Assembly: GCF_041380235.1 (NCBI RefSeq)
Contig: NZ_JBGIYY010000018.1
Coordinates: forward strand, 1-64,000
Reading direction: 5' to 3'
Length of the DNA: 64,000 nucleotides
Source of the DNA: Glaciecola sp041380235
Lineage (GTDB): Bacteria > Pseudomonadota > Gammaproteobacteria > Enterobacterales > Alteromonadaceae
Shown: piece by piece, positions 21,450-30,657 of the stretch
How the letters are laid out: each line of letters opens with the position of its first letter
Position numbering within the stretch: position 1 is the stretch's first letter
Notes under the pieces: generated by a model
Databases searched by the model: none
The model's input: the letters and a program-made list of their open reading frames with translations, nothing else
What the model was told of the DNA's origin: nothing
Made by a program: the position numbers and the translations under genes

Positions 21450-23081
21450 TTGGCAAAAGCAGAAGTCAGTTTAGAGCATCTATTTAGGGTCTTTACCAAA
21501 CCTGAGCATGATGACTCTACACTAGCAAAAATAGAGCGTCATCTCTCAGATAACGTGTCCGACTTTTTGTCTCAACATGTTGTTACTAAAAAGACATCCT
21601 TAGAAGAAATCGAAAAAGATTTTTCGAGTGCTATCGTGCCAGATTCACCTGAATTTGTATCGAGTCATGCAGAGTCTTTACTCGATAAGCTTGTAGCCCA
21701 CTCCGTAAACACCTACTCGCCTACTTTTATAGGGCATATGACATCTGCCTTGCCTTACTTTCATTTGCCTTTGTCTAAGTTGATGGTTGGCCTTAATCAG
21801 AATTTAGTTAAGATTGAGACGTCAAAAGCGTTTACTCCCCTGGAGCGTCAGACCTTAGGGATGCTGCATAATCTCATATATAAACAAAATGATGAATTTT
21901 ACGCAGAGTATTTACATAGCGCAGAACATTCTTTAGGAGCGTTTTGCTCTGGCGGCACAATTGCTAATATCACTGCACTGTGGGTAGCTCGTAATTTAGC
22001 ACTTGGTCCACAGCGAGGGTTTTCAGGTGTAAATAAGGCCGGCTTAGCTGCCGCCTACAGACACTATGATATTCAGAATATGGGTTTAATGTCGTCACGC
22101 AGGGGACATTATTCATTAGGTAAAACCGTAGATGTGCTGGGGATTGGCCGCGATAACATGCTTTGCATTGATAGCCCTCGCCAAATTTTGGAGCCTGAAA
22201 AAGCGCTTGCGTATGGCAAAGCGTATCAGCAAGATGGCAATAAACTACTTGCCATAGTCGGCATCGCAGGGACAACCGAAACCGGTCATGTAGATCCCCT
22301 CTGTGAACTAGCAGACGTGGCCAAAGAGTTAGGCTGTTGGTTTCATGTTGATGCGGCCTGGGGTGGTGCCACCTTATTTTCTGACCGCTATCGTCACAAA
22401 CTTAAGGGTATCGAAAAAGCCGACTCGGTGACCATAGATGCGCATAAACAGATGTACGTGCCGATGGGAGCTGGAATGGCTATTTTCAAAGATCCAAAGG
22501 CAAGCAATGCTGTGCGCCACCATGCACAATATATATTGCGTGAAGGCTCAAAAGACCTTGGCGCAACTACCTTAGAGGGTTCTCGAAACGGTATGGCGAT
22601 GATGGTGTATTCATCATTTCATATCTTTGGCCGTCGCGGCTATGAATTACTTGTCGACCGCGCTATTGAGCATGCCCAAACATTTGCCCAAATGATTACA
22701 CAGCATCCTGATTTTGAGCTGATGACCTCGCCTGTTTTGTCACTATTGACATACCGCTTAAGACCCTCTGCACTGAAGGCTCTCAGTGAGTGCTCTAGTG
22801 CATATCAGCAGCACATTAATGGACAATTAGATGAATTAACCGTCTCAATTCAAAAACAGCAGCGTGAGGCCGGTAAGTCTTTTGTATCGCGCACGAGGAT
22901 TGAAATTGAGGCCTATAATAATCAGCCAATTACGGTATTTAGAGTGGTGCTTGCTAACCCCTTGACGACCGAACAAAATCTCGAAGCCATATTGGCGGAG
23001 CAGGTAGAGTTAGCGGCCAATAATCCGATTTGGCTGACGCTTTCTCAAACACCAGAAACACTACACGTTAAAACTGCCTAG
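21450..23081 (+). CDS. panP: PLP-dependent aspartate 1-decarboxylase (PanP type)
   Basis: The protein has 543 residues and is a group II decarboxylase related to glutamate decarboxylase. It is of the type that replaces PanD in making beta-alanine for pantothenate and CoA. The N-terminal FRVFTKPEHDDSTLAKIERHLSDNV is characteristic. The PLP site is VTIDAHKQMYVPMGAG (Lys), preceded by FHVDAAWGG with the PLP-contacting Asp. The start is TTG 21450. A long stretch before it (21300-21449) shows no other gene. An AT-rich perfect hairpin follows the stop. Confidence 0.88.
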   Translation: MAKAEVSLEHLFRVFTKPEHDDSTLAKIERHLSDNVSDFLSQHVVTKKTSLEEIEKDFSSAIVPDSPEFVSSHAESLLDKLVAHSVNTYSPTFIGHMTSALPYFHLPLSKLMVGLNQNLVKIETSKAFTPLERQTLGMLHNLIYKQNDEFYAEYLHSAEHSLGAFCSGGTIANITALWVARNLALGPQRGFSGVNKAGLAAAYRHYDIQNMGLMSSRRGHYSLGKTVDVLGIGRDNMLCIDSPRQILEPEKALAYGKAYQQDGNKLLAIVGIAGTTETGHVDPLCELADVAKELGCWFHVDAAWGGATLFSDRYRHKLKGIEKADSVTIDAHKQMYVPMGAGMAIFKDPKASNAVRHHAQYILREGSKDLGATTLEGSRNGMAMMVYSSFHIFGRRGYELLVDRAIEHAQTFAQMITQHPDFELMTSPVLSLLTYRLRPSALKALSECSSAYQQHINGQLDELTVSIQKQQREAGKSFVSRTRIEIEAYNNQPITVFRVVLANPLTTEQNLEAILAEQVELAANNPIWLTLSQTPETLHVKTA

Positions 23082-23108
23082 TCATACCTAAGGTTCAAAT
23101 TCCCAATT

Positions 23109-23145
23109 AATATATTTATCGTGATACTTTCGCGATAAATATATT
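23109..23145. promoter_or_regulatory. Perfect 13-bp inverted repeat upstream of the two-component operon
   Basis: AATATATTTATCG (23109-23121) and its exact complement (23133-23145) are separated by 11 nt. The stem is AT-rich with no T-run, so it is a weak terminator candidate for panP. It could instead be an operator for the OmpR-type regulator starting at 23244. Confidence 0.5.
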
Positions 23146-23243
23146 CCATCATGTTATTTCTGTTGAATAAAAAATTGCTGGCATCCGGTCTTTTATTAAA
23201 AGGTCATGACAATGACGGCCATTGATTAAGAATAAGGAAAAAC

Positions 23244-23957
23244 ATGACGAACTCAGTATTGGTAGTAGAGGACGATATGGACATTGCAACGCTTATCCAG
23301 GTTAACCTAGCTGAACTGGGCCTAGAGATGGACCATCATGCTGACGGGAAGAGTGGATTAGATGCCGCGCTCAATCACTCATACTCGCTGGTGTTACTAG
23401 ACGTGATGTTGCCATCGCTTGGCGGCTTGGATATTTGTCGACAGCTTAGAGAGCAAAAGCCAGAGCAAGCAATTTTGATGTTAACGGCTAAAAACTCAGA
23501 AACAGATCGAGTCCTTGGGTTAGAGCTTGGTGCCGATGACTATATGACTAAACCTTTTAGTATCCGAGAGCTACAGGCTAGAGTAAGAGCACAAATTAGA
23601 AAAGTGAATCTGTTAAAAGAAGCGCATCAACAGCAACAAAGCCCTTCAGACACTATCGAATGTGGGGCGATTAAAATAGTAAAACAAACTCGCAAAGTCT
23701 TGCATGATAATCAGCCTATTGACCTCACGGCTACCGAGTTTGACCTTCTATTTCATTTAATGCGACACCCCAATCAGGTTTTTTCTCGTGCTCAACTGCT
23801 TGAATCAGTGTGGGGCTATCAACACTGCGGATACGAACATACCGTCAATTCTCATATAAACCGGCTGCGATCAAAAATAGAAAAAGACGCTACTCAACCT
23901 GAATATGTGCAAACGGTTTGGGGTGTCGGATATAAGTTTAATAAGCAGCAAGGCTAA
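23244..23957 (+). CDS. OmpR/PhoB-family response regulator
   Basis: The protein has 237 residues. The receiver domain (about 1-120) has acidic pair VEDD, phospho-Asp in LLDVMLP, Thr in LTAK and Lys in TKPF. The C-terminal winged helix (about 145-232) has DLTATEFDLLFHLMRHPNQV and the HTVNSHINRLRSKIE recognition helix. It is followed after 3 nt by its kinase. Confidence 0.95.
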   Translation: MTNSVLVVEDDMDIATLIQVNLAELGLEMDHHADGKSGLDAALNHSYSLVLLDVMLPSLGGLDICRQLREQKPEQAILMLTAKNSETDRVLGLELGADDYMTKPFSIRELQARVRAQIRKVNLLKEAHQQQQSPSDTIECGAIKIVKQTRKVLHDNQPIDLTATEFDLLFHLMRHPNQVFSRAQLLESVWGYQHCGYEHTVNSHINRLRSKIEKDATQPEYVQTVWGVGYKFNKQQG

Positions 23958-23960
23958 TAT

Positions 23961-25469
23961 ATGCGTATTCCTACTTTATGCTTTTACCAGCGTTTAGCGG
24001 TGTCATTGGTGGCTGGTTTCTTTTTGGTAATCGCCTTGCTTGCGGCCGCATCGAGTTATTTACAAACGGCTATTCAACGTGAAGGTGAACAGCGGCTGCA
24101 TTTAGAGTTAGCTGCGCATTTGGCCAATGACAATCCACTTTTGAAAACTGGCGTTTATGATTATGACGCTTTAAAAGGTTTGTTCCATACACTAATGATA
24201 TTAGGGCCTAGTTTTGAGTTCTATTTTTTAGGGCCGCAAGGCGACATTCTTAGCTACTCTGCTGAACCTGGAACGCTCATAAAAAAGCAAATTGACCTTA
24301 GCCCGATCAAGAATCTTATTGACGATTCAAGCCAGCTTCCCCTTTATGGAGAAGATCCTAAGTCAGAGAAAAATACTAAGATTTTTTCGGCAGCACCGGT
24401 GTTTGATGGCGAAAAGCTGCAGGGATATTTGTATATCATTATTGGCGGCGAGGAATATGACTCTATTATTGAGGGAATTCAGCGCAGTAAAGGCGTTCAA
24501 CAATTTGCTATGATCATTTTGGCGGGCTTAGTATTTTTATTATTCGCATTGCTATTGTTGTTTCGTTTGTTAACCGCACCCTTGAAGCGTCTGAGTGATG
24601 ATATGGATATCTTCAGGGCAAGTGGTTTTAATTTAGCAGCATCCGGTGTGATTTTGCAGCCGTGGAAGAACGACTCTCGAAATGAAGTTCAACGCTTAGG
24701 ATTTTCATTTAACGAAATGTTAAAGCATATTGATAAGCAATGGCAATTGATTAAACAAACGGACGGTCAGCGGCGCTCCTTGCTAACCGATTTAAGTCAC
24801 GATCTTAGAACACCATTGGCAAATTTACAGGGCTTCATTGAGACCCTAGCGATAAGAGGTCAAGACCTTTCAGCTCAGGAGCAAAAGCGCTTTATTGATA
24901 TTTCGCTTAAAAATTTGCATAACCTTAAGCGTCTAATTGACCAGATATTTGAACTGGCTTATTTGGAAAGTGGCCACGTAAAAATGAAGTTAGAGTCTTT
25001 TTTATTGAACGAGCTCTTGCATGACATTGCGGCAAAGTTTGCGATAAAGAGTAAAGATAAGAATATCCAGATACACGTTAAGGTTCGAGCTGCTCAAACC
25101 TATGTAACAGCAGATATCGAAAAACTAGAGCGAATACTCACCAACCTTATTGAAAATGCAATTCGACATACACCAGAAGGTGGCCGAATAGAAATGCTGA
25201 TTACTGATGCAGGGAATAGAGTGGGTCTAAGTGTCATTGACTCTGGAGTAGGTATTGCCAAAGAAGAACTGCAACGTATTTTTGATGCTCGCTATCAGGC
25301 CAGCAACACCGAACGCGATTCAAATACTCACGTAGGCTTAGGCCTAGCAATTAGTCAAAAGCTGGTGGAGCTATTTGATGGGCAGCTTGAGGTGACCAGT
25401 GACCTAGGAATGGGCACTACATTTTATTTTACACTCGCAAAAGTCGACCACGCGAATCCTGACCACTAG
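23961..25469 (+). CDS. Sensor histidine kinase
   Basis: The protein has 502 residues. A first transmembrane helix lies near 12-32, a periplasmic sensor region at about 33-175, and a second helix at 178-202. HAMP, a HisKA domain with DLSHDLRTPLANL, and an HATPase with N box NLIENAIRHTPEGG, DSGVGI and GLGLAI follow. All catalytic motifs are intact. The stimulus is unknown. It pairs with the regulator upstream. Confidence 0.95.
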   Translation: MRIPTLCFYQRLAVSLVAGFFLVIALLAAASSYLQTAIQREGEQRLHLELAAHLANDNPLLKTGVYDYDALKGLFHTLMILGPSFEFYFLGPQGDILSYSAEPGTLIKKQIDLSPIKNLIDDSSQLPLYGEDPKSEKNTKIFSAAPVFDGEKLQGYLYIIIGGEEYDSIIEGIQRSKGVQQFAMIILAGLVFLLFALLLLFRLLTAPLKRLSDDMDIFRASGFNLAASGVILQPWKNDSRNEVQRLGFSFNEMLKHIDKQWQLIKQTDGQRRSLLTDLSHDLRTPLANLQGFIETLAIRGQDLSAQEQKRFIDISLKNLHNLKRLIDQIFELAYLESGHVKMKLESFLLNELLHDIAAKFAIKSKDKNIQIHVKVRAAQTYVTADIEKLERILTNLIENAIRHTPEGGRIEMLITDAGNRVGLSVIDSGVGIAKEELQRIFDARYQASNTERDSNTHVGLGLAISQKLVELFDGQLEVTSDLGMGTTFYFTLAKVDHANPDH

Positions 25470-25487
25470 ATGCTGACGTATCAGCAC

Positions 25488-26897
25488 CTAGTCGTCGATG
25501 TCCAGTTCTTTCAATTTACGGGTAAGGGTATTTCTGCCCCAGCCCAAACGTTTTGCTGCCTCTTGTTTGTGCCCTTGAGTATGTTTGAGGGCACAATTTA
25601 GCAAGATACGCTCAAAGTCTATTTGCGCCTCATCTAAAATATCACTCTTGCCGGCAATTAACTGCTTGTCGGCCCAGTTTGAGAGTAGCACTGTCCAGTC
25701 ATCCACTTTGCTAGCACGCTCAACATCGGCATTGGTGGTGGTCAATTCCGGAGGTAAGTCGTGAGGTAAAATTTCTTGTCCACTTGCCATGACGGTGAGC
25801 CAGCGGCAGGTATTTTCAAGCTGCCTTACATTGCCAGGCCAAGCTAATTCGGTCAGTCTGACAACTGTGCTTTTTGACAAAACCTTCATTTCAACCCCAA
25901 GCTCTTTAGAGGCTTTGGCAAGAAAGTGATTAGCCAGTAAAGGGATGTCTTCGCGGCGTTCATTGAGTGAGGGAATATGAATTCGAATAACGTTGAGGCG
26001 ATGATATAAGTCTTCTCTAAATTTTCCTTCCGCTACTCTTTTTTCTAAATTTTGGTGAGTCGCCGCAATAATTCGTACATCTACTGATACTGGGTTGTGG
26101 CCACCGACTCGATAGAATTGACCGTCGGCCAATACTCTCAGTAAACGTGTTTGTACATCAATTGGCATGTCGCCAATTTCATCTAAAAATAGGGTGCCTC
26201 CATTGGCCTGTTCAAAACGACCTTGCCGTGCATTTTGAGCGCCGGTAAATGCCCCTTTTTCATGACCAAATAATTCAGACTCAACCAAATCGGCTGGGAT
26301 GGCAGCCATATTTAGGGCTACAAACGTTTCTTTAGATCTTGGGCTATGTTTGTGCAAGGCTTGCGCTACGAGCTCTTTACCAGTGCCCGATTGACCATTT
26401 ATCAGCACGCTAATAGATGAGCGCGATAGTCTACCAATCGCTCTAAATACCTCTTGCATAGCTGGGGCTTCGCCGATGATTTCTTTGCTTGGATTCAAAA
26501 TTTCGGAGCTGCGAGTGCGAGTGGTTTCACTGGCGTGTTCAAGGGCGCGCTTGATCAGTTCTATTGCTTCATCAATATCAAATGGCTTAGGTAGATATTC
26601 AAATGCACCGCCTTGATAGGCATTTACTGCACTGTCTAAATCAGAGTGCGCGGTCATGATGATCACGGGCAGTTCCGGATAGTGGTGATGTACTTCCTCT
26701 AAAAGGGTCATTCCATCCATTTGTGGCATGCGCACATCAGATATGATCACCTGCGGTGCTCGCCCAGATTCAATTTGCAGTAAGAGATCCTCTGGATTGT
26801 CAAAACTCATGCAGCCTATAGATGCAGTTTTTAATGCTTTTTCTAAGACCCATCTAATCGAGCTATCGTCATCGACAATCCAAACAGGTTCAATCAT
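25488..26897 (-). CDS. glnG: Nitrogen regulator NtrC (NR-I), sigma-54 activator
   Basis: The protein has 469 residues from ATG 26897; an ATG nine bases upstream is also in frame, but AAAGGA spaces better to 26897. The receiver domain (VDDDSSIRWVLEKAL; phospho-Asp in SDVRMPQMDG) is followed by an AAA+ core with Walker A GQSGTGKE, the sigma-54 contact loop GAFTGA and Walker B GGTLFLDEIGD. A Fis-type DNA-binding end (GHKQEAAKRLGWGRNTLTRKLKEL) completes it. It activates glnA and other nitrogen genes when phosphorylated by NtrB; the gene overlaps the end of ntrB. Confidence 0.97.
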   Translation of the reverse strand: MIEPVWIVDDDSSIRWVLEKALKTASIGCMSFDNPEDLLLQIESGRAPQVIISDVRMPQMDGMTLLEEVHHHYPELPVIIMTAHSDLDSAVNAYQGGAFEYLPKPFDIDEAIELIKRALEHASETTRTRSSEILNPSKEIIGEAPAMQEVFRAIGRLSRSSISVLINGQSGTGKELVAQALHKHSPRSKETFVALNMAAIPADLVESELFGHEKGAFTGAQNARQGRFEQANGGTLFLDEIGDMPIDVQTRLLRVLADGQFYRVGGHNPVSVDVRIIAATHQNLEKRVAEGKFREDLYHRLNVIRIHIPSLNERREDIPLLANHFLAKASKELGVEMKVLSKSTVVRLTELAWPGNVRQLENTCRWLTVMASGQEILPHDLPPELTTTNADVERASKVDDWTVLLSNWADKQLIAGKSDILDEAQIDFERILLNCALKHTQGHKQEAAKRLGWGRNTLTRKLKELDIDD

Positions 26898-27981
26898 GAG
26901 TTTCATCCTTTGTTAAAATCGGAAGATGCAGGGTGAATTCGGTGTATCCAGGAAAGCTTTCTACATCAATTTTGCCCTCATGGTGGTCAGCTAGGGTTTG
27001 TGCTATCGAAAGCCCAAGTCCTGAGCCTTTGCGTTTGCTGGTAACCATCGGGTAAAACAAGGTGTCTTTTAATTCTGGAGGTACGCCGGGGCCATTGTCT
27101 ACAATGCTGATCAGAGCACATAAGTTGTGACGTTTGCCCTTAATCACGCATTGGCGCTCTATGCGGGTTCTAAATCCAATTACGGGATGCTCAGCCTTAG
27201 ACGACTTGAGCGCTTGGCTTGCGTTGCGCGCTATATTCAATAAGGTCTGCTGAAGCATATCTGGGTCAGCGTAAATATCAGGAATCGACGGGTCATAGTC
27301 ACGCTCGATATGAATTGAATACGAAAGGTCAGCGACGACCACTGAGCGCACCTTTTCTATAATTTCATGCAGATTGCATATGCGTTTTTGTGGCCGTGAA
27401 TTTGGTCCTAATAGCCGGTCAACAAGCGCTCTAAGACGGTCCGCTTGGTCGATAATCATATCGGTGAATTCGTTGTGAGCAGGATTGGTAAGTTCTTTAC
27501 TCAGAAGCTGCGCTGCACCTCGAATGCCGCCAAGCGGGTTTTTGATCTCATGGGCAAGCCCGCGAATGAGCTCTCTAGCCGCCATCTGTTGGGCATATTG
27601 CTGGGTTTCTTGTGAAATTTTACGCTGTTTGTCAATGGGCAATATTTCAATTAATAAATGTTCGTTGCTCTGAGGGTCTAGTAAGCTTGCCTGTAGGTCG
27701 ACCATCATGCTGCGGCCGTCTTTAAAACATAGCTGTAGCTCTGACTCGCTAAATTCTTCGCTATGAGTAAAAGCAACGGTATAGCGCTCACGATTAAAAC
27801 TTTCAGCTACAAAAAAATCGTCTAATGGTCGCTCTTTGATTTGAGTAATGCCGCTTTCTAATAGGTTTAAACCCGCTTCATTGATGTAGCACACATACAG
27901 ATCTGCATCTACCACAATAACGGCAGTCTTCATTGCATGAATAAGCTTGTGTAAATCTATTGTAATGTTTTTAGGTGACAT
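26890..27981 (-). CDS. glnL: Nitrogen sensor kinase NtrB (NR-II)
   Basis: The protein has 363 residues and is cytoplasmic. A PAS domain (about 10-120) is followed by H box LAHEIKNPLGGIRGAAQLL, N box NIARNASQAL, and G boxes DNGPGVPPEL and GSGLGLSIAQ. It phosphorylates NtrC under nitrogen limitation and is governed by PII. It overlaps ntrC, giving the usual ntrBC pair downstream of glnA. Confidence 0.96.
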   Translation of the reverse strand: MSPKNITIDLHKLIHAMKTAVIVVDADLYVCYINEAGLNLLESGITQIKERPLDDFFVAESFNRERYTVAFTHSEEFSESELQLCFKDGRSMMVDLQASLLDPQSNEHLLIEILPIDKQRKISQETQQYAQQMAARELIRGLAHEIKNPLGGIRGAAQLLSKELTNPAHNEFTDMIIDQADRLRALVDRLLGPNSRPQKRICNLHEIIEKVRSVVVADLSYSIHIERDYDPSIPDIYADPDMLQQTLLNIARNASQALKSSKAEHPVIGFRTRIERQCVIKGKRHNLCALISIVDNGPGVPPELKDTLFYPMVTSKRKGSGLGLSIAQTLADHHEGKIDVESFPGYTEFTLHLPILTKDETHD

Positions 27982-28099
27982 TGCCTACGCCTGACGCACT
28001 AGTTTAGTGCAAAGCATCATTATGTGGCATTGTGACTGAATCGACTAACTTGCGCAATAGCGCTGTGCTGAAACTCTAACTACCTGATATATATAATAT

Positions 28100-28612
28100 T
28101 TAGTTGTTAGAGTTTCGAATCAATACAGATGCCTGATGCAAATACACTGTCCTTTCATCAGTAGATGCAATAACCTTGCCCCTATTGGTGCTAAATGACA
28201 TGCTGTAGGTATGGGCGCCACGATCGATGCCTTCCAGCATAAATACCCCAGAAGTAGAGGTGTGTTGTTGCCCAGCAAAATTTAATAGATATTTCCCTGT
28301 GGTTTTTGGTTGGATTTGAGCGCTGATCCTGACTCTTCCGTCGTTATCGCGAATAGTTGCTTCAGGTGCTGGACTCAGTATGGAAAGCGTATAGTTAACG
28401 CTAGGGCGAACTTGTGGCGCTGGCGTTTGTGCAACAATGGGTGCTGATTGCATGGTGGTCATGTTAGAACTTAACTCAATTTCTTGGGCGCCTGGCGAGG
28501 GGGTATCTGAAAAGCTGATACTGCCGTCTTCATTCACAATCTGATAGATCTTACCTTGAGCAATTACACTTAAGGCGACAAATAACAACATTAACAATAA
28601 AAGACTGCGCAT
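28100..28612 (-). CDS. DUF4124-domain exported protein
   Basis: The protein has 170 residues. A signal peptide (LLLLMLLFVALSVIAQG) is followed by the DUF4124 segment KIYQIVNEDGSISFSDTPSPGAQEIEL and a beta-rich C-terminal domain. Homologues commonly sit between glnA and ntrBC in gammaproteobacteria, but their role is unknown. It is separated from glnA by a terminator, so it probably has its own promoter. Confidence 0.85.
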   Translation of the reverse strand: MRSLLLLMLLFVALSVIAQGKIYQIVNEDGSISFSDTPSPGAQEIELSSNMTTMQSAPIVAQTPAPQVRPSVNYTLSILSPAPEATIRDNDGRVRISAQIQPKTTGKYLLNFAGQQHTSTSGVFMLEGIDRGAHTYSMSFSTNRGKVIASTDERTVYLHQASVLIRNSNN

Positions 28613-28671
28613 GATACTTCTCCAAATTTTCCACCGCTAATGTGGTTATCGGCAGTTTACTGGATTTTTGC

Positions 28672-28701
28672 TTAAAAAAAAGCCTGCGTAGGCAGGCTTT
28701 C
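28672..28701 (-). terminator. glnA terminator
   Basis: AAAGCCTGC and GCAGGCTTT form a stem around GTAG. Read on the minus strand it ends in a run of T, directly downstream of glnA. Confidence 0.88.
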
Positions 28702-28736
28702 GATAGTTTGCTTCACTTTTACCTATAACGGCAAGC

Positions 28737-30146
28737 TTAGCAGCTGTAATACATGTCGAACTCAAGTGGATGAGTAGTCATGTTAATTCTTTCAGCTTCT
28801 TCCGATTTAAGCGCGATGTAGGCATCAATCATCTCGTCGGTCATTACGCCACCAACGGTAAGGAAAGCGCGGTCTTCATTCAGCGCAGAAAGAGCTTGCT
28901 CTAAGGAGCTTGCAACTTTAGGAATACCAGCCGCTTCTTCTGGGGGTAAATCGTATAAGTCTTTATCCATAGATTCACCGGGATGGATCTTGTTCTTTAT
29001 ACCGTCGATGCCAGCCATTAACATTGCTGTGAATGCAAGATAAGGGTTAGCAGTAGGGTCAGGGAATCTAACTTCGATGCGGCGTGCTCTATCGCTAGTA
29101 ACGTATGGAATGCGAATTGATGCGCTGCGGTTACGGGCAGAGTATGCCAACATTACCGGAGCCTCATATCCTGGCACTAAACGTTTGTAGCTGTTTGTTG
29201 ATGCGTTTGCGAATGCATTGATTGCATGAGCATGTTTGATGATGCCGCCAATATAAAACAATGCCTCTTCAGACATGCCTGCATACTTGTCGCCCGCAAA
29301 AATATTTTTGCCGTCTTTACTAATAGACTGGTGACAATGCATACCAGAACCGTTGTCGCCCACAAGTGGCTTGGGCATGAAGGTTGCAGTTTTTCCATAG
29401 GCATGCGCGACGTTATGCACAACATACTTATAGATTTGAATTTCATCGGCTTTTTTGACCATCGTATTGAACAAACAAGCGATTTCGTTTTGACCAGCGG
29501 TTGCTACTTCGTGGTGATGCGCTTCAACGGTCAAACCCATCTCTTCCATAACCATACACATAGCTGCGCGAATATCGTGTGCTGAATCGACTGGAGGAAC
29601 TGGGAAATATCCACCTTTAACGCCAGGGCGATGACCCATGTTACCGCCGTCGTATTCTGCACCTGAGTTCCATTTTGCTTCTTCAGCATCGATCGCATAG
29701 AACGAACCAGCCATGTCAGTATGGAACCTAACGTCGTCAAACATAAAAAACTCTGGCTCTGGGCCAAACAACACCGTATCACCGATGCCGGTAGATTTAA
29801 GATATTCTTCAGCGCGAGCGGCAACTGAGCGCGGGTCACGAGAGTAGCCTTGCATGGTTGTTGGCTCTAAAATATCGCAACGAATGTTGATTTGCGTTTC
29901 TTCCGCAAACGGGTCTAATACCGCGGTTGAGGGGTCAGGCATCAGTACCATGTCAGACTCGTTAATACCTTTCCATCCGGCAATCGATGAACCATCGAAC
30001 ATTTTGCCGTCTTCAAAAAACCCATCGTTGACTTGGTGCGCAGGAATAGAAACGTGTTGTTCCTTTCCTTTTGTATCGGTAAAGCGCAAGTCGATGAATT
30101 TCGCTTCGCTTTCTTTAATTAGTTCTAATGCCGACTCAATTGACAT
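28737..30146 (-). CDS. glnA: Glutamine synthetase type I
   Basis: The protein has 469 residues and makes glutamine from glutamate, ammonia and ATP. Visible motifs are FDGSSIAGWKGI, PDPSTAVLDPF, GPEPEFF, the NGSGMHCHQS loop and the adenylylation segment DLYDLPPEE (Tyr near 397). The latter implies control by GlnE-type adenylylation. ATG 30146 is chosen because GGAGG stands just before it; an in-frame TTG at 30158 is not needed. Transcription is predicted from a sigma-54 promoter at 30288-30304. Confidence 0.97.
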   Translation of the reverse strand: MSIESALELIKESEAKFIDLRFTDTKGKEQHVSIPAHQVNDGFFEDGKMFDGSSIAGWKGINESDMVLMPDPSTAVLDPFAEETQINIRCDILEPTTMQGYSRDPRSVAARAEEYLKSTGIGDTVLFGPEPEFFMFDDVRFHTDMAGSFYAIDAEEAKWNSGAEYDGGNMGHRPGVKGGYFPVPPVDSAHDIRAAMCMVMEEMGLTVEAHHHEVATAGQNEIACLFNTMVKKADEIQIYKYVVHNVAHAYGKTATFMPKPLVGDNGSGMHCHQSISKDGKNIFAGDKYAGMSEEALFYIGGIIKHAHAINAFANASTNSYKRLVPGYEAPVMLAYSARNRSASIRIPYVTSDRARRIEVRFPDPTANPYLAFTAMLMAGIDGIKNKIHPGESMDKDLYDLPPEEAAGIPKVASSLEQALSALNEDRAFLTVGGVMTDEMIDAYIALKSEEAERINMTTHPLEFDMYYSC

Positions 30147-30287
30147 ATTGTCCTCCAAAAAGTATGTTGTGCAGATCCTATTGAATTAGGTGTTCCGTCA
30201 GTGAATACGCAGATCCTTGGTGTAGCGCTTCCATCTTCAAAGCATGTTGGGCGAAACGGATCTTAAGGCGCACCTTGCCCAACTATA

Positions 30288-30304
30288 AGCCATATTCATG
30301 CCAT
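30288..30304 (-). promoter_or_regulatory. Sigma-54 promoter of glnA
   Basis: The minus strand reads ATGGCATGAATATGGCT, with the essential GG and GC doublets exactly 10 bp apart (GG-N10-GC). There is one mismatch in each of the -24 and -12 elements against TGGCAC/TTGC. The predicted start is near 30277, giving a 130-nt leader. The position relative to the NtrC sites supports it. Confidence 0.7.
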
Positions 30305-30376
30305 CTACTATTAAATTGTAAGTGTATGAAATATTTATTAAATAAAAAGGAAACTTACTCGGCACCTTCACATTAA

Positions 30377-30391
30377 GCACTGTTATGGTGC
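30377..30391 (-). promoter_or_regulatory. NtrC binding site, strong
   Basis: GCAC-N7-GTGC, the NtrC consensus. Its centre is about 107 bp upstream of the predicted sigma-54 start, matching the -108 site of E. coli glnAp2. Confidence 0.75.
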
Positions 30392-30408
30392 AAGCGGTCT
30401 GCATCTTT

Positions 30409-30423
30409 AGATCATTATGGTGC
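30409..30423 (-). promoter_or_regulatory. NtrC binding site, half match
   Basis: GCACCATAA on the minus strand repeats the left half of the first site, but the second half is ATCT instead of GTGC. It is centred about 140 bp upstream of the predicted start, the place of the second E. coli NtrC enhancer site. Confidence 0.5.
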
Positions 30424-30657
30424 ATTATTTTATATGAGATACTTTTTTCTGAAAATCTTTGGACATCTTGATTAGGTTACCATGTTGTTAATGCATGGCG
30501 ATATTTTGCAAAAATCTTAAAAAAAAGGAGTTTTTTGGCAAATAAAATAGCGCCGCTCGGTATTAAGCTGTACAATCCGCCGCCAATTGTTTCGCATCTG
30601 AGTCTGCTGAATGTCAGCGAGGTTAACAGATGCGTTTTTTGTTTTGAGAGTAAATTC

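Larger units (their letters stand above)
30147..30657. other. glnA-typA divergent intergenic region, 511 bp
   Basis: It holds the glnA leader, sigma-54 promoter and two NtrC sites on the glnA side. On the typA side I see no convincing sigma-70 promoter and no small gene. A TTG-initiated extension of typA from 30535 would use the last 120 bp, but it lacks family similarity. Confidence 0.6.

Noticed and set aside
29226..29585. Plus-strand frame of 119 codons inside glnA
   Set aside because: It is antisense to conserved glutamine synthetase sequence; such mirror frames are common in high-constraint genes.
30535..30657. N-terminal extension of TypA from TTG 30535
   Set aside because: Homologues begin at the MSAPIAQLRNIAIIAHVDHG sequence; the extension has no similarity and the ATG at 30658 is adequate.
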